NCBI RefSeq assembly: GCF_026745355.1
Contig: NC_079208.1
Span: 16,248,119-16,312,118, forward strand
Direction of reading: 5' to 3'
DNA from: Beta vulgaris subsp. vulgaris
Lineage: Eukaryota; Streptophyta; Magnoliopsida; Caryophyllales; Amaranthaceae
Length of the DNA: 64,000 nucleotides
Part shown: in pieces, positions 1 through 12,000 of the stretch
Layout: each line of letters starts with the position of its first letter
Position numbering within the stretch: the stretch's first letter is position 1
Position numbers and translations under genes: made by a program
Notes under the pieces: generated by a model
What the model saw: the letters and a program-made list of their open reading frames with translations, nothing else
The model's database searches: none
What the model was told of the DNA's origin: nothing

Positions 1-2456
1 ATCATTTAAAACAGTCAGGCGGTCACAACATAGGTGACTCTTGCGTGTCCCGTATCATAAAACAGTCAGGCGGTCACAACATAGGTGACACTTGTGGTGC
101 CCGTATCATAAAACAGTCAGGAGATCACAACATAAGTGACACTTGCGGTGCCCGTATCATACTGCCATGAACCATCTTTCGCTGTACTTTATCATGTTTC
201 GTCTCTTATTACAAATCCTAATTACATTACCTCATTGTAATCAAAATCATGAAACATCATTAAAAATCATAGTGTCATCATTCTCATATTTTCATAAACA
301 TCTAAATTATTTCATATCATCGAAAATCATCATAATCATAAAACATTTCACATCCCACAATCCATACATCAACAACGTAGTGCGAGATACCATAAAACAT
401 CATTCGAAAGGGATTGTGGGTGTTAGAAGTAGACGTTACCTGAATTCCAGCTTAATAACCTTGATAGCCGGGGAGGCTTGTAATATCCTTTATCTTCCTT
501 AATCTATTCAAGAATAATTTTATTAATGAACGTTTCGTTATTTAGCCATTAAGCCTAAATATTAGTTAGCGCTTATTAAGGTCATAGCGGTCATTATAAC
601 GTCGTAAAGGTCTCCTTAAAGGTCATTATTTCTTAATCGTTAATAACTTTTTAATTAAGGTTACTCTTTAACAACTAATTAATGAAATAACTCATTTACC
701 TATACTTTTAGAATTATCGAAACATTAAAGTTATATTACTACATATTATATAACCTTTCGAAAACATAACATTATTCTACTTCATAGTTAATAACTAATT
801 AGTTGTTCATTAATAAATTAATTAAGTTTAAAATTATAATAGATCCATTAACATTATTTTAATATTATTTAGTCATTTAAAACTAACAAGTCAAGTAACT
901 AATTATTATAAGTGAACTTAAGGATTAGTGAAGTACTCATAACTTAAACTCAATTATAAACAACAAGCTTAATGAATTATTTTTAATTAGTTTTAATTAA
1001 CTCAAGCGACTTAGTTATTAGGAATCATAGCCCAAACATAGTTTTAGTAATTAAGTTAAGTGGTTTAATGAAACTAACTAAATCAGTCCACTAAAGCTCA
1101 ATATATTAAAACAACAAGATTAACTTAAATGATTTAGCTAAGTAAATCAGATCATAAGCCCAACATTATACTTAACTTAATAATTAAACTAACATAACTT
1201 AATAAAATACTAAATCAGCTTTAGTTTAACTCAATTAGCCCATATAATACTAAGTAACTTAGCTAATACTATAAAAATTCAGATTTGAGCCCAGTTTATG
1301 TACATGCAACACATGAATTGAGTTGGTTTAACTAATGTAAATCTTGTTCCTTTAGGCCCAACTTAAACTAATTAACACTAGGTAGTAATTTGGGATTGTA
1401 TTAACATAAACTAAAGAAATCAGAAATTTTAAAAAAAAAAACAAAACATCACCTCTGTTACTAGGAGCACGGAGAACGAAATCGTGGCAGAGGTGGGATG
1501 CCGACTCCGGTGAACGGCGTCGAGCAGCAGCAGCGTCGATCTCCGAAGGGGTCGCGCGTGGGTCGTCGGTGGTGCTGCGCGTCAGCAGTACGCGAAGAAG
1601 AAGAGGGGTGAGAGAGAGAGCGCGCGAGGAGGAGAGAGAGTGAGCTAGTGTTGGCGCCGCGGATCTCCGGCGAGCTGCGCAGGTGGCCGGCGAGGTGAGG
1701 GCGCGACTAAGCGTGGCGCGGGACCGGCGTCGCGCGATCGGTGGACGGTTGTGATGGGCGCAACAGAGGAGAGAAAGAGAAGAAATTTGGGGTTTTCTTT
1801 TTGGGTTTCTTTTAGTTACAATTTTTCCGGCGATTATTGACTGAATTTCTAATTAGTGAGAGAAGAGATGATGAAGGTTGTTGTTGGTGTGTTCTTGGTA
1901 TTGAATCCATGACTATTTATAGGGAAATTGGGAGTTAAAAATCAGTGGTTGGGAGGGAGATGGTGAAGTAAATAATCTGAATTTGTTAACTTGAAGAAGC
2001 AATGGTGATGGATTGGTGACAGATTTTGACTGAAGAAGAAGAAGAGAGTGAAGGCATGAGTGCCAAATGGACATGGTAGGGTGAGGAAGAAGGCACCATT
2101 AATGGGGATTGACCATAGCTTCCTCTTTTTCTTTTTCCCTTTTTGTTTCCCAACCAAAAATCAGAAATATTTCCACACTATCACTTATAAACGTGACTTA
2201 GTAAAATTTTGGGTGAAATGTTGACATTTAGTACTTTAAGTGAATTATCAACTATATTAGCCTTCTTGTTTAATTGATGAAATCGTAAATTATAAATTAT
2301 CGTCATAATGTAAGTTGGTAAACTTTTATGTTCAAATTCTATAATCAGTTTATCATACGTTGCTTAATTAGTGGAAACGAGAAAAAGAAAATGTTCTAAT
2401 TACATTACTATGTTAATTATTCACTTAAATATGTTTAAGATTTTTAGGATATTACA
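1..2456 (-). mobile_element. LTR-like retrotransposon terminal sequence, minus orientation
   Basis: On the minus strand the sequence begins TGTAATATCC at 2456. It has a TATA-like CTATAAATAG at about 1921-1912, then a CT-rich leader and a GC-rich block (about 1460-1750), as in a plant LTR promoter and leader. A second copy of the terminal motif, as inverted repeat TGTAATATCC, lies at 479-488. So the unit may be 479-2456, about 1.98 kb, with 10-bp terminal inverted repeats running TG to CA. The flanks AGGCT and GGAAG do not form a target duplication, and no primer-binding site is seen next to 479. The LTR may therefore instead continue past the left edge, with 479 internal. It interrupts the copia-type sequence that resumes at 2457. 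No ORF is convincing here; the short minus ORF near 1942-2157 is low-complexity LTR sequence. Confidence 0.55.
8..160. repeat. 51-bp tandem repeat, three copies
   Basis: Three direct copies start at about 8, 59 and 110, each beginning AAAACAGTCAGG and ending near CCCGTATCAT. The period is 51 bp with a few substitutions between copies. The array may continue left of the window. It probably belongs to the LTR-like sequence that follows, since such short arrays are common in long plant LTRs; that link is inference. Confidence 0.85.
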
Positions 2457-2709
2457 GGAAGAAAATTGAAGAATCTATGGAGATGGAAGTAGAGGAACCA
2501 CATGCAAATAGTGAGGGGGAATCGACGGTTCCTGTGAGAGGACCAACCAAAGTTGCAAAACGAAAATCCACTACAACTAGGTATGTTCATGGTTTATGCA
2601 TTGATATTTCTTGGTGTAATTAGAAGGTTAATTTTCGTCAATTGCTTAATATGATTAAGTTTCAAGGTTGTGAACATCTTTTTGAAAATTGTTATGGACA
2701 AAGTTTAAT
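2457..2709 (+). other. Left remnant of the copia (Sirevirus-like) element split by the CACTA insertion
   Basis: A short open frame runs from about 2458 to 2580. It encodes an acidic then basic stretch (Glu/Met-rich, then KRKSTTTR) and is followed by a donor-like GTATG. Sequence continuity across the CACTA insertion (AAT duplicated at 2707-2709 and 13917-13919) links it to the env-like ORF at 13,930 and beyond. Its left side is cut by the LTR-like sequence ending at 2456. No full domain can be recognised in this fragment. Confidence 0.45.
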
Positions 2710-2732
2710 CACTAGTGGAAAAAAGCAGAAGG

Positions 2733-3058
2733 GCTGCGCTGAAAATGCCATGTAGGGCTGCGCTTTTTGACAGCAGCCCTTTCCATAGCAGCCCTTCACT
2801 ATTCAAGTAGGGCTGCGCTAGACAAGCGCAGCCCTTCACTAGGAAGGGCTGCGCTTTTTTGTAAAAGGCGCAACCCTTCAAGCTTAGAAGGGCTGCGCTT
2901 TTAAGTCAAAAGCGCAGCCCTTCTAAGCTAGAAGGGTTGCGCCTTCTACACTAGCGCAGCCCTTCTAAGCTCAGAAGCGCTGCGCTAGTTGGAACTAGCG
3001 CAGCCCTTCTTTAGTAGAAGGGTTGCGCTAGTTCCAACTAGCGCAGCCCTTCACTGAT
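2733..3058. repeat. CACTA subterminal palindromic repeat array (left end)
   Basis: At least a dozen copies of AGGGCTGCGC or its complement GCGCAGCCCTT lie in alternating orientation, so that neighbouring copies can pair into hairpins. In En/Spm-type elements subterminal repeats bind the second, TNPA-like protein; that role here is inferred from the family. A poly(T) run follows at 3061-3077. Confidence 0.88.
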
Positions 3059-3090
3059 CAATTTTTTTTTTTTTTTTGCAGCACAGCAGC

Positions 3091-3365
3091 ATCCTGCATA
3101 TGCATCACAGCAGCATCCTGCAGCCCCCACCACCCAACCACCCTGCCCACCCTCACTCACCCACTGCCCTACCACACTCACTCCCACACCCTCACACCTA
3201 CCCTGCCCACCTCAATGTTCCACTGCCCCAATGCACAGCCCCCCCACCCCATGCAAGCCTCCCACTGCCCGACCCCACTGCTCCCTTCCCAGCCCCACTG
3301 CCCCACCTGCACCCCCATCCATAGCCACCCACCCCACCACCCCACCCCACCCAAAACTCCTTGGA
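3091..3365. repeat. C-rich low-complexity tract
   Basis: The strand shown is very rich in CCAC, CCCC and CACCC with few G, and gives Pro/His-rich spurious ORFs on both strands. It lies just inside the subterminal array. No protein motif or splice context supports a gene. Confidence 0.8.
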
Positions 3366-3776
3366 CAAAAAAAAAGCGCAAATTAAAATACGATAATATA
3401 TGACAAGTGGAGAAAGGTTATAATTAACTTCATATATATTTAATAATGTAAAAAGTGTACATATGATTGATAGAAACTTTTACATTCGGGCTAAATTCAT
3501 CCTAAGCAATCATCGGTAATGTGGGACGCCAACTTATCCCGAACTTCATCAATTTCTTCTTTGGTGAAGTTCCTCAAACGTGGTGTGGAATTCGCATAAA
3601 CCTTGCAAAACAACCAAGGAATAAACACACATATAAGAATTCATCATTTTACCGTAGTTAGTACTTCTAAAAATACATATACTTCCCGAAATTCAATTTC
3701 ATCAAATGCAAGCCTAAAAGTCTACACACTAGTTATAATATATCTCATATAATCATGTTCAAAGAATTTGGGGTTA

Positions 3777-4150
3777 AATACTCATAAGTACATTTTGGGA
3801 GCGAAAAGGCCAAAATAGGCCGGAAATGACCTTTTCGTTCCCAAAATGCAACCAACAACAAATTAATGCCTAACAATCCACATACTAGTTATATTATGCC
3901 TCATATAATCATGTTCAAAGAGAATTTGGGGTTAAATCACTTCATAAGTACATTTTGGGAGCGAAAAGGCCAAAATAGGCCAAAATAGGCCGGAAATGGC
4001 CTTTTCGTTCCCGAAATGCAACCAACAAACATGCAAGCCTAAGAATCTACATACTAGTTATATTATGCCTCATATAATCATGTTCAAAGAGAATTTGATG
4101 TTAAATCACTTCATAACTACATTTTGAGGCCTAAAAGGTCAAAATAGGCC
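3777..4150. repeat. Hairpin minisatellite array A, about 2.5 units of ~165 bp
   Basis: Units carry GGGAGCGAAAAGGCC (3799, 3958 and a degenerate third near 4125), then a short spacer with AATAGGCC. The complementary arm GGCCTTTTCGTTCCC follows, then a conserved AT-rich spacer with CATACTAGTTA and AATCATGTTCAAA. The same unit makes up the larger array at 8040-9056, on the other side of the second CACTA gene. Confidence 0.88.
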
Positions 4151-4178
4151 GGAAATGCAACAAACAACAATTGGAAAC

Positions 4179-7100
4179 CTAAAAGTTACATACCTTTCGA
4201 AGATCACCAACATCTTTGCAATAGTTGACGATATCGAGCATGAACCTCATGACGTAATACCCACACGCAAGTCCACCTTCTTGTACCGGACACTAAAATT
4301 CACCAAAGATGCAATAAATGACATGTTAGATGTGTATTATGTGTTTCTATTTTTTGGATGCAAAAAATTACTCATGCTACCTCGACTAAATACCAAACAG
4401 GAGGTTTTCCTTGTCGAAGTCCAGATGCACTACGCTTCTTCGTCACACTACATCAACAGATTATTATAAGATTAGATGTACATTTAATATTTAATAAGCT
4501 AAGTGTGCATATAGTTTCGATTAGGCTACCTATTTAACAATGATTTGACTAGTAAGGACGTATTGTTCCTTTACGCAAAGAATCAAAGTGGTAGACTTCG
4601 TTACGTGACAAACATATTGCAATCAGTGTCCAATGGTTCCTACAACAATAAAAATGTTATTCTTATCATAGAACAACTAATTAATTAGAAAGTGAGTTTA
4701 AGAAGCATACGATTCAATGTAAGGAAGAAGAATGATCTTATATCCAATACGAGAACATGCGTTCAAAGATTCCTTGAGATATGCTTTCACCTCCTCTTCG
4801 TTTTGTACGCAACTGTCGTCTCGTACAAAGCTTGGACATAACCAACCAAACATTGGCTGACTAGATCGCCTCAAATCATTGTATAATAGCCTGAGAATTC
4901 ATATTGATACAAATAAAACTTACTTATTATAGAAGTTATTATTAGTTGGATTGAATACTACTTAATTAAGGCATATATGATATTTATTAATTTAAATATA
5001 CTAATAAAGTATTACCTCATGAATGTTTGTATCATGGAAACATTCAACTCGTCCCCAAGTAAGAATTCTTTGATATCAACCTTAAAAGAAAGGTCGATGT
5101 TTCCTCAATGTAGTGGAATTGGTGGTCCGACAACTTAATCTCAATCATTGCTTCATCGTCTGCATCGCTAACGCACTCATGTAGCCAGAAGCACGGTTGA
5201 GTAAGGCCTTGCACCACCTCCATATCCGTAATGAGTGGAGACTTTGCCGTAGAAACATTTACTTGGGCACGTCGGCCTCCCTGAGGTGAAGCTACCTTCT
5301 TTCCCTTCCTGTCGGCCTTCCCCGAACATAGTAATTAGTTAAATTAAAAGATATTACTGACAATCATATATAGGAACTATAAAAGAAAACTATATATCTA
5401 TATAACTTATGTTAGACATTGTACATGATCTGATAACCGCACCAATGCACGCGGCCATAAAATATAACTGCCAAGGGCATCAGACAATAACTGTACACCA
5501 TCTCCTGCATTCGGCAGCGGAAGAGGAAATGCTTCGAAACCGGGCACAATGTCTGAAACGCTGACCACATAGTGAATATCAGCGACTGGTGGTTGTGCAA
5601 TCGTACCCGGTCCCTAGGGGGCTGTACAGATCCATAAGCCACGATAATGAAACTACCATGACCATCTCCTTGATTTAGTAGCTCACATGGTGTCTCTACC
5701 TTTAAAAAAAAACTCTATTCATAGTTAGTCTATGAAACAACATATTTAAGAACAATAGTTGTGATATTAAATGATTACCGTGAACTCCGGATATGGATGA
5801 GGCTGCGTAGGAACAGGCTGCGCAGGAACACCGCCCTGCGGGAAAGCACCAAAAGTCGGTAAGCCCATCTGCGCCAAAATGGCGTTGAAATTCTGAGTCA
5901 TCTCCGCTCTCAGCTCCTCCCGAAGCTCGGCTTTCATAGCCTCCACATCTATGGCAGCTGCTGAATTGACACTAGAGGCACTGGATCTTGACGTAGAGGT
6001 GTATTGATCACCATACACCTTTCTCACCCCGAGGCGGACACCTCCTACGCCCCTCACACGTCCATACTGGTCCCGTCCTAGAGTCTCGTGTAAGGCATCA
6101 ACTTGTCCTCTAGGAGTGAACTCACCAGTTGCCTCCTTTTCCTTCAAGCCAATCTGCATAAGGATAAGAGAGAAATACTCGTGAGCGCACAAGTTATATT
6201 ATTATGTAAACCTTATCAAAAACTTATAATATGTACTTACAATGGCATTAGCTATCTGTTTTGTTGCGGGATCAGGTATGACTCTCTGTCCCTTTGCATC
6301 AACCCCATGCATGGAACACCACCAATCGAGCGCTCTATCTGGTTGCCGCTGTGCAACTGTCGTCGTAGAGCTAGTGCCCGATGCCGTGGTCGACGCAATC
6401 GTGGGGTAATGGTTGTACATCCACGATTCTCTCGCCTGACCATACGACTGAGCACCCAGATGGTGATAGTGCTTCCTAGCTTTTGCATTCGCGCTATTTT
6501 TCTCACGAGATGCCTGAAACACACAATATAAACAAAGGTTAGATATGATGTTATACAATAATATTGGATCTAAAAGTATTTAATCTTAGCTAGTAAAAAA
6601 TTCTTACAATAGCTTTGGGTTGTTTTTTGTTTGACAAATGCATACCACTCCTCGGCTGTGATATGCCTCCATATCTGATATGGAAGCTTGGAGGGCTCCT
6701 CAAATGATGTGCCCTGTGAACCTCAGAAGAAGGTGTTGCTCCCCGTCGTAGATCTTCTTCTTCTTTGTTCCCCCGACTTTTCTCCTCTTCGTGATCCACC
6801 CCGACACTAGCTTGGCCTTGAAGTCTCGGAACCCTGGGCAACCGCGGATAGAAACAAATCTCTCTTCGCTTCATCATTTGGAATATTGAATTGATTCTAC
6901 AAAGAACGCATTTCACAAATTAGTAAATATTACATAGTATATTTAACTAAAGTGTTAAGATTCTAAACGTAAATGTACGCGAATCTTACCATAGTATCTT
7001 CCCAAATCATCTTCTTCAAAGTCTCGGGGACCTCTTTCCATGAGTGGAGAATGGAGAGCTTATGCATGCAAATCCCAACTTGCATGGCATACTTTTGACG

Positions 7101-7337
7101 CCACTTTCCACAAGGTTGCCCCAAATCATCGTAATCCAAAGTCATTAGGGTGTGTTTCCCTAGTGACTTTGTAGGTCCCCTTCCTTTCCTCTTTTTCGTG
7201 TCCAAGTTCTTACTTGGCTTTTGTAAACCTTTTTCTTCACGGCGAGCCATAACCAATTGTCGTTGTTCCTTTCTCTGATCGTAACACTCATCCTCGGTAG
7301 TGTGTTCCGCACTCGTATCCGTATGCACCTCCGCCAT
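4179..7337 (-). pseudogene. CACTA second gene with C-terminal Ulp1-like (C48) peptidase domain, frame-broken
   Basis: This is a multi-exon gene on the minus strand. Exon 1 runs 7337-6990 (start MAEVHTDT, donor GTAAG at 6989) and carries a DLGQPCG motif and ETLKKMIWED, as in plant Ptta/En/Spm transposase proteins. Later exon blocks at about 6896-6608 (ITAEEWYAFV), 6513-6241 (ARKHYHHLGA) and 6153-5779 (FTPRGQVDALHETLG, GRVRGVGG, then an Ala/Glu coiled-coil-like stretch) fit the same family. A block at 5699-5430 has WPRALV. From about 5330 down is the Ulp1-like part: FLLGDELNVSMIQTFM, then NHWTLIAIC with the His codon at 4633-4635, VYHFDSL with the Asp, and VQEGGLACGYYVMRF with Gln six residues before the Cys codon (4263-4265). 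Frame changes occur near 6700, 5580 and 5080, so the gene is probably inactive as assembled. TNPA-like DNA binding and deSUMOylase-like activity are family inferences. Confidence 0.75.
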
Positions 7338-7389
7338 GTCCCTGAAATTGTACAAAAACAAACGCATTAAAAAAAATTAAACATTTACG

Positions 7390-8040
7390 GCGGGAGGGGG
7401 TGGTGTAGTGGGGATGGGGTGGTGCAGTGGTAGGGGGGCAGCAGAGGTGGGGGGGGGAGGTCAGCAGGCAGGGGGGGGGAGGGGAGGGGGCAGCAGCAGT
7501 AGGGGGAGGGAGGGGCAGCAGTAGGGGTGGGGGGGGCTGCTGTGTGCAGGGAGGGAGGGGGGCTACGTGGGGAGGGGTGGGGGAGGGGCAGCATGGGGTG
7601 GGGGGGCAGCATGGGGTGGGGGAGGGGCAGCAGAGGGTGGGGAGGGGGCAGCAGAGGGTGGGGGAGGGGCAGTAGAGGTGGGGAGGGCAGTGAGGGAGGG
7701 AGGGGGCAGCAGAGGGAGGGAGGGGGCAGCAGAGGGGGGGAGGGGCAGCAGAGGGTGGGAGGGCAGCAGAGGGAGGGGAGGGGCTGCAGAGGGAGGGAGG
7801 AGGGCTGCGGTAGGGGGAGGGAGGTCAGCAGGCAGGGGGTGGGGAGGGGGCAGCAGTAGGGGGAGGGGAGGGTAGCAGTAGGGGGGGGAGAGGGGGCAGC
7901 AGATGTAGGGGGATGGGGAGGGCAGCAGTAGGGGGTCGGGAGGGGGGGAGCAGATGTAGGGGGAGGGGGAGGGCAGCTGTAGGGGGTGGGGGAGGGGGGC
8001 AGCAGCAGCAGGGGGAGGGGGAGGGCAGCAAGCAGGGGAA
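7390..8040 (+). repeat. G-rich tract of GGGGAGGGGCAGCAG-type repeats (G-quadruplex prone)
   Basis: About 650 bp of imperfect short repeats consist of runs of three to nine G separated by A, T or CAGCAG. The long Gly- or Pro-rich frames on both strands are artefacts of composition. Dozens of G-runs of three or more on one strand satisfy the simple G-quadruplex pattern. The tract lies directly upstream, in transcription sense, of the second CACTA gene, so its transcript-sense strand is C-rich. Confidence 0.9.
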
Positions 8041-9056
8041 ATGGCCTTTTGGGAGCGAAATAGGCCGGAAATGGCCTTTTCGTTCCCGAAATGCAACCAA
8101 CAACAAATTAACGCCTAACAATCTACATACTAGTTACATTATACATCATATAATCATGTTCAAAAAAAATTTGGGGTTAAATCACTCGATAAGTACGATT
8201 TGGGAGCGAAAAGGCCACTATAGGCCGAAATAGGCCGGAAATGGCCTTTTCGTTCCCGAAATGCAACCGACAACAAATTAACGCCTAACAATCTACATAC
8301 TAGTTACATTATACATCATATAATCATGTTCAAAAAAAATTTGGGGTTAAATCACACGATAAGTACGATTTGGGAGCGAAAAGGCCAAAATAGGCCAAAT
8401 AGGCCGGAAATGGCCTTTTCGTTCCCGAAATGCAACCAACAACAAATTAAGCCTAACAATCTACATACTAGTTACATTATACATCATATAATCATGTTCA
8501 AAAAAATTTGGGTTAAATCACTCGATAAGTACGATTTGGGAGCGAAAAGGCCAAAATAGGCCAAAATAGGTCGGAAATGGCTTTTTCGTTCCCGAAATGC
8601 AACCAACAACAAATTAAAGTCTAACAATCTATATACTAGTTACATTATACATCATATAATCATGTTCAAAAAAATTTGGGTTAAATCATCGATAAGTACA
8701 TTTGGGAGCGAAAAGGCCAAAATAGGCCGAAATAGGCCGGAAATGGCCTTTTCGTTCCCGAAATGCAACCACAACAAATTAAAGCCTAAATCTACATACT
8801 AGTTACATATTAACATATAATCATGTTCAAAAAAATTTGGGTTAAATCACTCGATAAGTACATTTGGGAGCGAAAAGGCCAAAATAGGCCGAAATAGGCC
8901 GGAAATGGCCTTTTCGTTCCCGAAATGCAACCAACAAATTAAGCCAAAATCTACATACTAGTTACATTATACATCATATAATCATGTTCAAAAAAATTTG
9001 GGGTTAAATCATCATAAGTACGATTTGGGAGCGAAAAGGCCAAAATAGGCCGAAAT
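8040..9056. repeat. Hairpin minisatellite array B, about six to seven units of ~165 bp
   Basis: The GGGAGCGAAAAGGCC arm recurs at about 8202, 8372, 8538, 8704, 8866 and 9027, with a variant copy near 8049. Spacing falls from 170 to 161 bp. Each complete unit also has the opposing arm GGCCTTTTCGTTCCC about 35-45 bp away, so each unit can form a ~15-bp stem. The same unit is found in array A at 3777-4150. Confidence 0.92.
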
Positions 9057-9078
9057 TGGAGAAATTACACACCTGAGT

Positions 9079-12000
9079 TTATGTCTCATGATTTATTGAC
9101 TTCCGCCGTTTCTTAGGATCCTCAAGTACATGTATCCCTTCCGTGTGATCTACACGCATATAGTTCTCCGACATATTTACATCATCTTCCACAAATTTCA
9201 GGATAGGTAAAAGGGGGGAGGTCCTCAAATGCATCATATTCTTCCTCATTATCAACATCACCAATACCGAGGATACTCCTTTTACCAGGTACAACAATTG
9301 ACCACTTATGATCAGCAGGATCAGTTACAAAAAATACTTGCTTGACTTGTGATGCAATTACAAATGGCTCCTCAGTTTCACGTAGACGACTAAGGTCAAC
9401 AAGAGTGAAACCGCAAGGATCATCGTTTCTTACACAACGTCGATTATTGTCAACCCACGTGCAACACAAGAGGCAAATATTAAAAGTACAGTAGTCCAGC
9501 TCCCATATTTCTTGTATTCGCCCATAATAGTTGCTTTCAGCATGTACAGGCGACTTATCTTTCGAGCTTGCATATTGTGTAGACGACGCCACAAGTGAAA
9601 CACCACTATTTTGTTGCGATCTTGACTTGAGATCTTGACGTTCAGTCCAAAACGTATACCCATTAATATCATAACCCTCATAAGAGCGTACAGCTTCACG
9701 AGGACCAAATGCTAACCACTTGACTGTTTCAGGAACACTTTCATCCAAATCATTGAGTACTCGTTTATGAAACCAATCAATGAAAGTCTTGTTATGCATT
9801 TGCGTCAATGCCCTCACTCCTTTTCCAGGATTGCTAACACGTAATTCCTCCATATGTTCACTTAAATAAGGATGGACATCTGGTACGTGATGCAATACAA
9901 ATAAGTGAGCTTGTTTACGCTTTTCTACGGAAGGTGTGATCAATTTTGAACCAATTGTACCCTTGCCCTCAAGTCTGCCCTCGTGTCGGGATGTCGGAAG
10001 TCCAACAGGATCAACACTAGCAAAATACTCAGCCACAAAATTACTGATCTCTTCACCCACAATCCCTTGAATTATACTACCTTCTGGTTGTGCAGGATTC
10101 CGAACTTTATCCTTCAAAGTTCCCATATATCTCTCAAAAGGATAGCACCACCTCAAAAACACTGGACCACACAGCTTAATTTCTCGAACTAGATGGACAA
10201 TGAGATGGACCATAATGTCAAAGAATGCGGGGGGGGAATACATCTAAATTTGCATAGAGTTTCAACTACTCTGGACTGCAAGGAATCGAGGGTCGACGGG
10301 TCTAGGACTTTGCTGCAGATTGAATGAAAAAATGAACACAGTTCTGTAATGGTGTGCCTCACATGCTTTGGAAGTATCCCACGAATTGCAATCGGTAAGA
10401 ATACTTGCATCATGACATGACAATCGTGCGATTTCATACTCGATAACTTCAACTCACCATTTAAGGTAACAAAGCGCTTCATATTCGATGAGTAGCCAGT
10501 AGGGACCTTAATGCCATACAATGACTCGCAAAAAATCCGTTTCTCTGCACGCGACATCGTGTAGCAAGCTGGTGGCAAATAATTCTTCTCCGAATCCTCC
10601 ACCTTTTTACTTTTCTGAGTTTCATCATCAACCCTTTCCTCCCCTCTTTTCTTCTTCCTTCCGTCCCTTTTCTGAGCCCACAACTCTGGTCGAATCCCCT
10701 CTTTTTCCAAGTAAAGTCGTGACGCCTTAACATCTTTTGTCTTGCCCGGAATATTCATAAGTGTCGCGATAATAGCTTCACAAACATTCTTCTCTATGTG
10801 CATGACATCCAAACAATGTCTGACCTTTAGATCTTTCCAATATGGGAGTTTCCAAAAAATGGACTGTTTTTTCCATAATCCTGTAGGTCTATCAACCTCA
10901 CTAGCAGGTTTACCAAAGACTGTTTCAATGCCCTTCACCTGATTATAAACTTCAGTACCAGTTAATGGTCTATGAGCAACTTCTTCTTCAACCGTCCCAT
11001 CGAATGCCTTCTTCTTAAACCGATAGGGATGGTCGCGGCTGAGGAGCCTTCGTGTGCGCATATACACATGTTTGCAGCCCTTAAGGTGTGTAGATTTCAT
11101 GTCATCTAAACAAATCGGGCAAGGTTGTTTTCCTTTAGTCTTATACCCAGATAAGTTCCCATAAGCTGGATAATCGTTCATAGTACAAAAAAGCATGGCA
11201 CGCAGAGTGAACATCTCATTAGCATACGCATCAAATACTAACACTCCTTCGTTCCACATCTTCTGTAAATCTTCAACAAGCGGCTGAAGGTATACATCTA
11301 TGTCATTTCCAGGTTGTTTGGGCCCCGATATAAGAAGCGACAACATCATGTACTTGCGTTTCATGCACAACCAAGGAGGCAAGTTGTAAACCACTAAAAC
11401 TACTGGCCATGTACTATGCTGCGAGCTGAGATTGCCAAAAGGGTTCATGCCATCCGTACATAATCCAAGCCTCAGATTCCTATCCTCATTACCAAATGAC
11501 TTATGCACCCTGTCGATAGTTTTCCACTCAGGCGAATCAGCCGGATGCTTGAGCAGACCGTCTTTCTTCCTACGATCTGCATGCCACCTCAAATTCTTCG
11601 CATCTCCTTTAATTGAGAACATGCGCTTAAATCTAGGTATTATGGGTAGATACCACAACACCTTGGCTGGTGGTCCTTCACTACCTCCAGCTCCTTCACG
11701 CTTGTACCTCGACAATCCACAACGTGGACACTCATGTAAATGCTCATACTCATTACGATAAAGCACACAATCGTTAGGACAAGCATGTATCCGCTCGTAC
11801 TCTAAACCCAAAGGACACATCAGCTTCTTCGCATAATAGTACGACTTTGGCAGTTCATTTCCATCAGGGAGCATCTCAGCTAAAACTTCCAACAACGATG
11901 TGAAACTAGAGTCCGTCCAACCAGCGTTCGACTTAATGTTGAACAGTGTTACCACCCGAAAAGTTTGGTGTACTTTGTACAACCTGGATACAACGGCTTT

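Noticed and set aside
143..502. 119-aa plus-strand frame at the left edge
   Set aside because: Lies in LTR-like AT-rich DNA, crosses the TGTAATATCC motif and shows no recognisable domain.
6103..6531. 142-aa plus-strand frame
   Set aside because: Antisense shadow of the exons of the second CACTA gene, whose minus-strand family motifs are clear.
7427..8121. Long Gly-, Arg- or Pro-rich open frames on both strands
   Set aside because: They coincide exactly with the G-rich repeat tract, are open in several phases at once and show no domain; this is composition.
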